A stretch of DNA of 64,000 nt. Source: Apis mellifera. Its lineage: Eukaryota; Arthropoda; Insecta; Hymenoptera; Apidae. The DNA lies in assembly GCF_003254395.2 (NCBI RefSeq), contig NC_037638.1, positions 26,675,352 to 26,739,351 of the forward strand. The letters are read 5' to 3'. Below, in pieces: positions 63,901-64,000 of the stretch. A program made the translations under genes and the position numbers. The notes beneath the pieces are model-generated. The model was not told the DNA's origin. It made no database searches and saw nothing but the letters and a program-made list of their open reading frames with translations. Position 1 is the first letter of the stretch; each line of letters opens with the position of its first letter.

Positions 63901-64000
63901 TCGTTCCACGAGAATCCGAGGAGACGTAAGATAAGAAGAAGAAGACAAAGGTAATCCGAGTAATCCGAATAATCGTGAAAGTGATGGATAGAAGAAAGAG
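60909..64000. other. Non-coding right end
   Basis: No gene recognised. It includes GA-rich DNA (61730-62080), an ACTC/ACTT array (62546-62584) and CCCT-rich DNA (63356-63400). The window ends in A/G-rich sequence. Confidence 0.6.
62546..62584. repeat. (ACTC)n/(ACTT)n microsatellite
   Basis: Compound tetranucleotide array: ACTC units followed by ACTT units. Confidence 0.95.

Larger units (their letters stand above)
36183..64000 (+). other. Rox8: Presumed downstream intron of the TIA/Rox8-like gene
   Basis: The next exon should encode the RNP1 part of RRM2 (KGYAFVSF-like residues). I searched the rest of the window by eye for this, for the third RRM (YCGG-like) and for a Q-rich tail, and found none. 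By inference, the intron runs to the end of the window or the exon was missed. Confidence 0.5.

Noticed and set aside
1..64000. tRNA, rRNA, CRISPR, operon or phage features
   Set aside because: No tRNA box A/B pair, rRNA core word, spaced direct-repeat array or bacterial gene layout was found; the DNA is eukaryotic.

Overview
This window is eukaryotic nuclear DNA and almost entirely non-coding. The single gene part I can name with confidence is one 88-bp internal exon at 36095-36182 on the + strand. It encodes the start of the second RNA-recognition motif of a TIA-1/TIAR-type splicing and stress-granule protein (Drosophila Rox8 family). It sits between a textbook insect branch site, polypyrimidine tract and AG upstream and a consensus GTAAGT donor downstream. 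The exon sequence is closest to my memory of the insect form of the family. The surrounding DNA has many microsatellites, homopolymer runs and an abundance of CpG and TCGA-type words. Together these suggest a hymenopteran insect, most likely a bee; the species call is inference.

Layout. 1-1612: microsatellites and a diverged pair of about 220-bp duplicate blocks. 1613-13640: non-coding DNA with GA/CT tracts, a (CGTAA)7 array, two perfect or near-perfect palindromes and one well-formed but unproven 62-bp exon candidate. 13641-14696: a three-unit tandem repeat. 14697-27160: non-coding, with two strong hairpins, a long (TA)n tract and other microsatellites. 27165-27960: a seven-copy degenerate tandem repeat with a 197-bp higher-order period. 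28010-28360: a compact, non-repetitive block rich in palindromes, with a DRE-like TATCGATA site, perhaps a regulatory element. 30240-31680: AT-rich DNA. 32040-36094: intron leading into the exon. 36095-36182: the exon. 36183-42940: intron. 42941-43815: a four-unit tandem repeat. 45390-45798: a two-unit repeat and a small 20-bp duplication. 48894-50103: a four-unit tandem repeat. 50200-51430: a GC/purine-rich island with promoter-like composition. The rest is simple-sequence-rich intron.

I found no other RRM exon on either side of the 88-bp exon. If none was missed, the exon is flanked by introns of more than 36 kb and more than 27 kb within this window. I saw no intact transposon genes, no tRNA or rRNA genes and no CRISPR array. 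The many 60-200-codon open frames are best explained by stop-poor simple repeats and CpG-rich composition: they overlap on both strands, run through microsatellites and show no recognisable domains. The items most worth checking are the isolated TIA/Rox8 exon, the conserved-looking duplicate pair near the left end, the palindrome-rich block at 28 kb, the set of intronic tandem repeats, and a few candidate cryptic exons with good splice signals.
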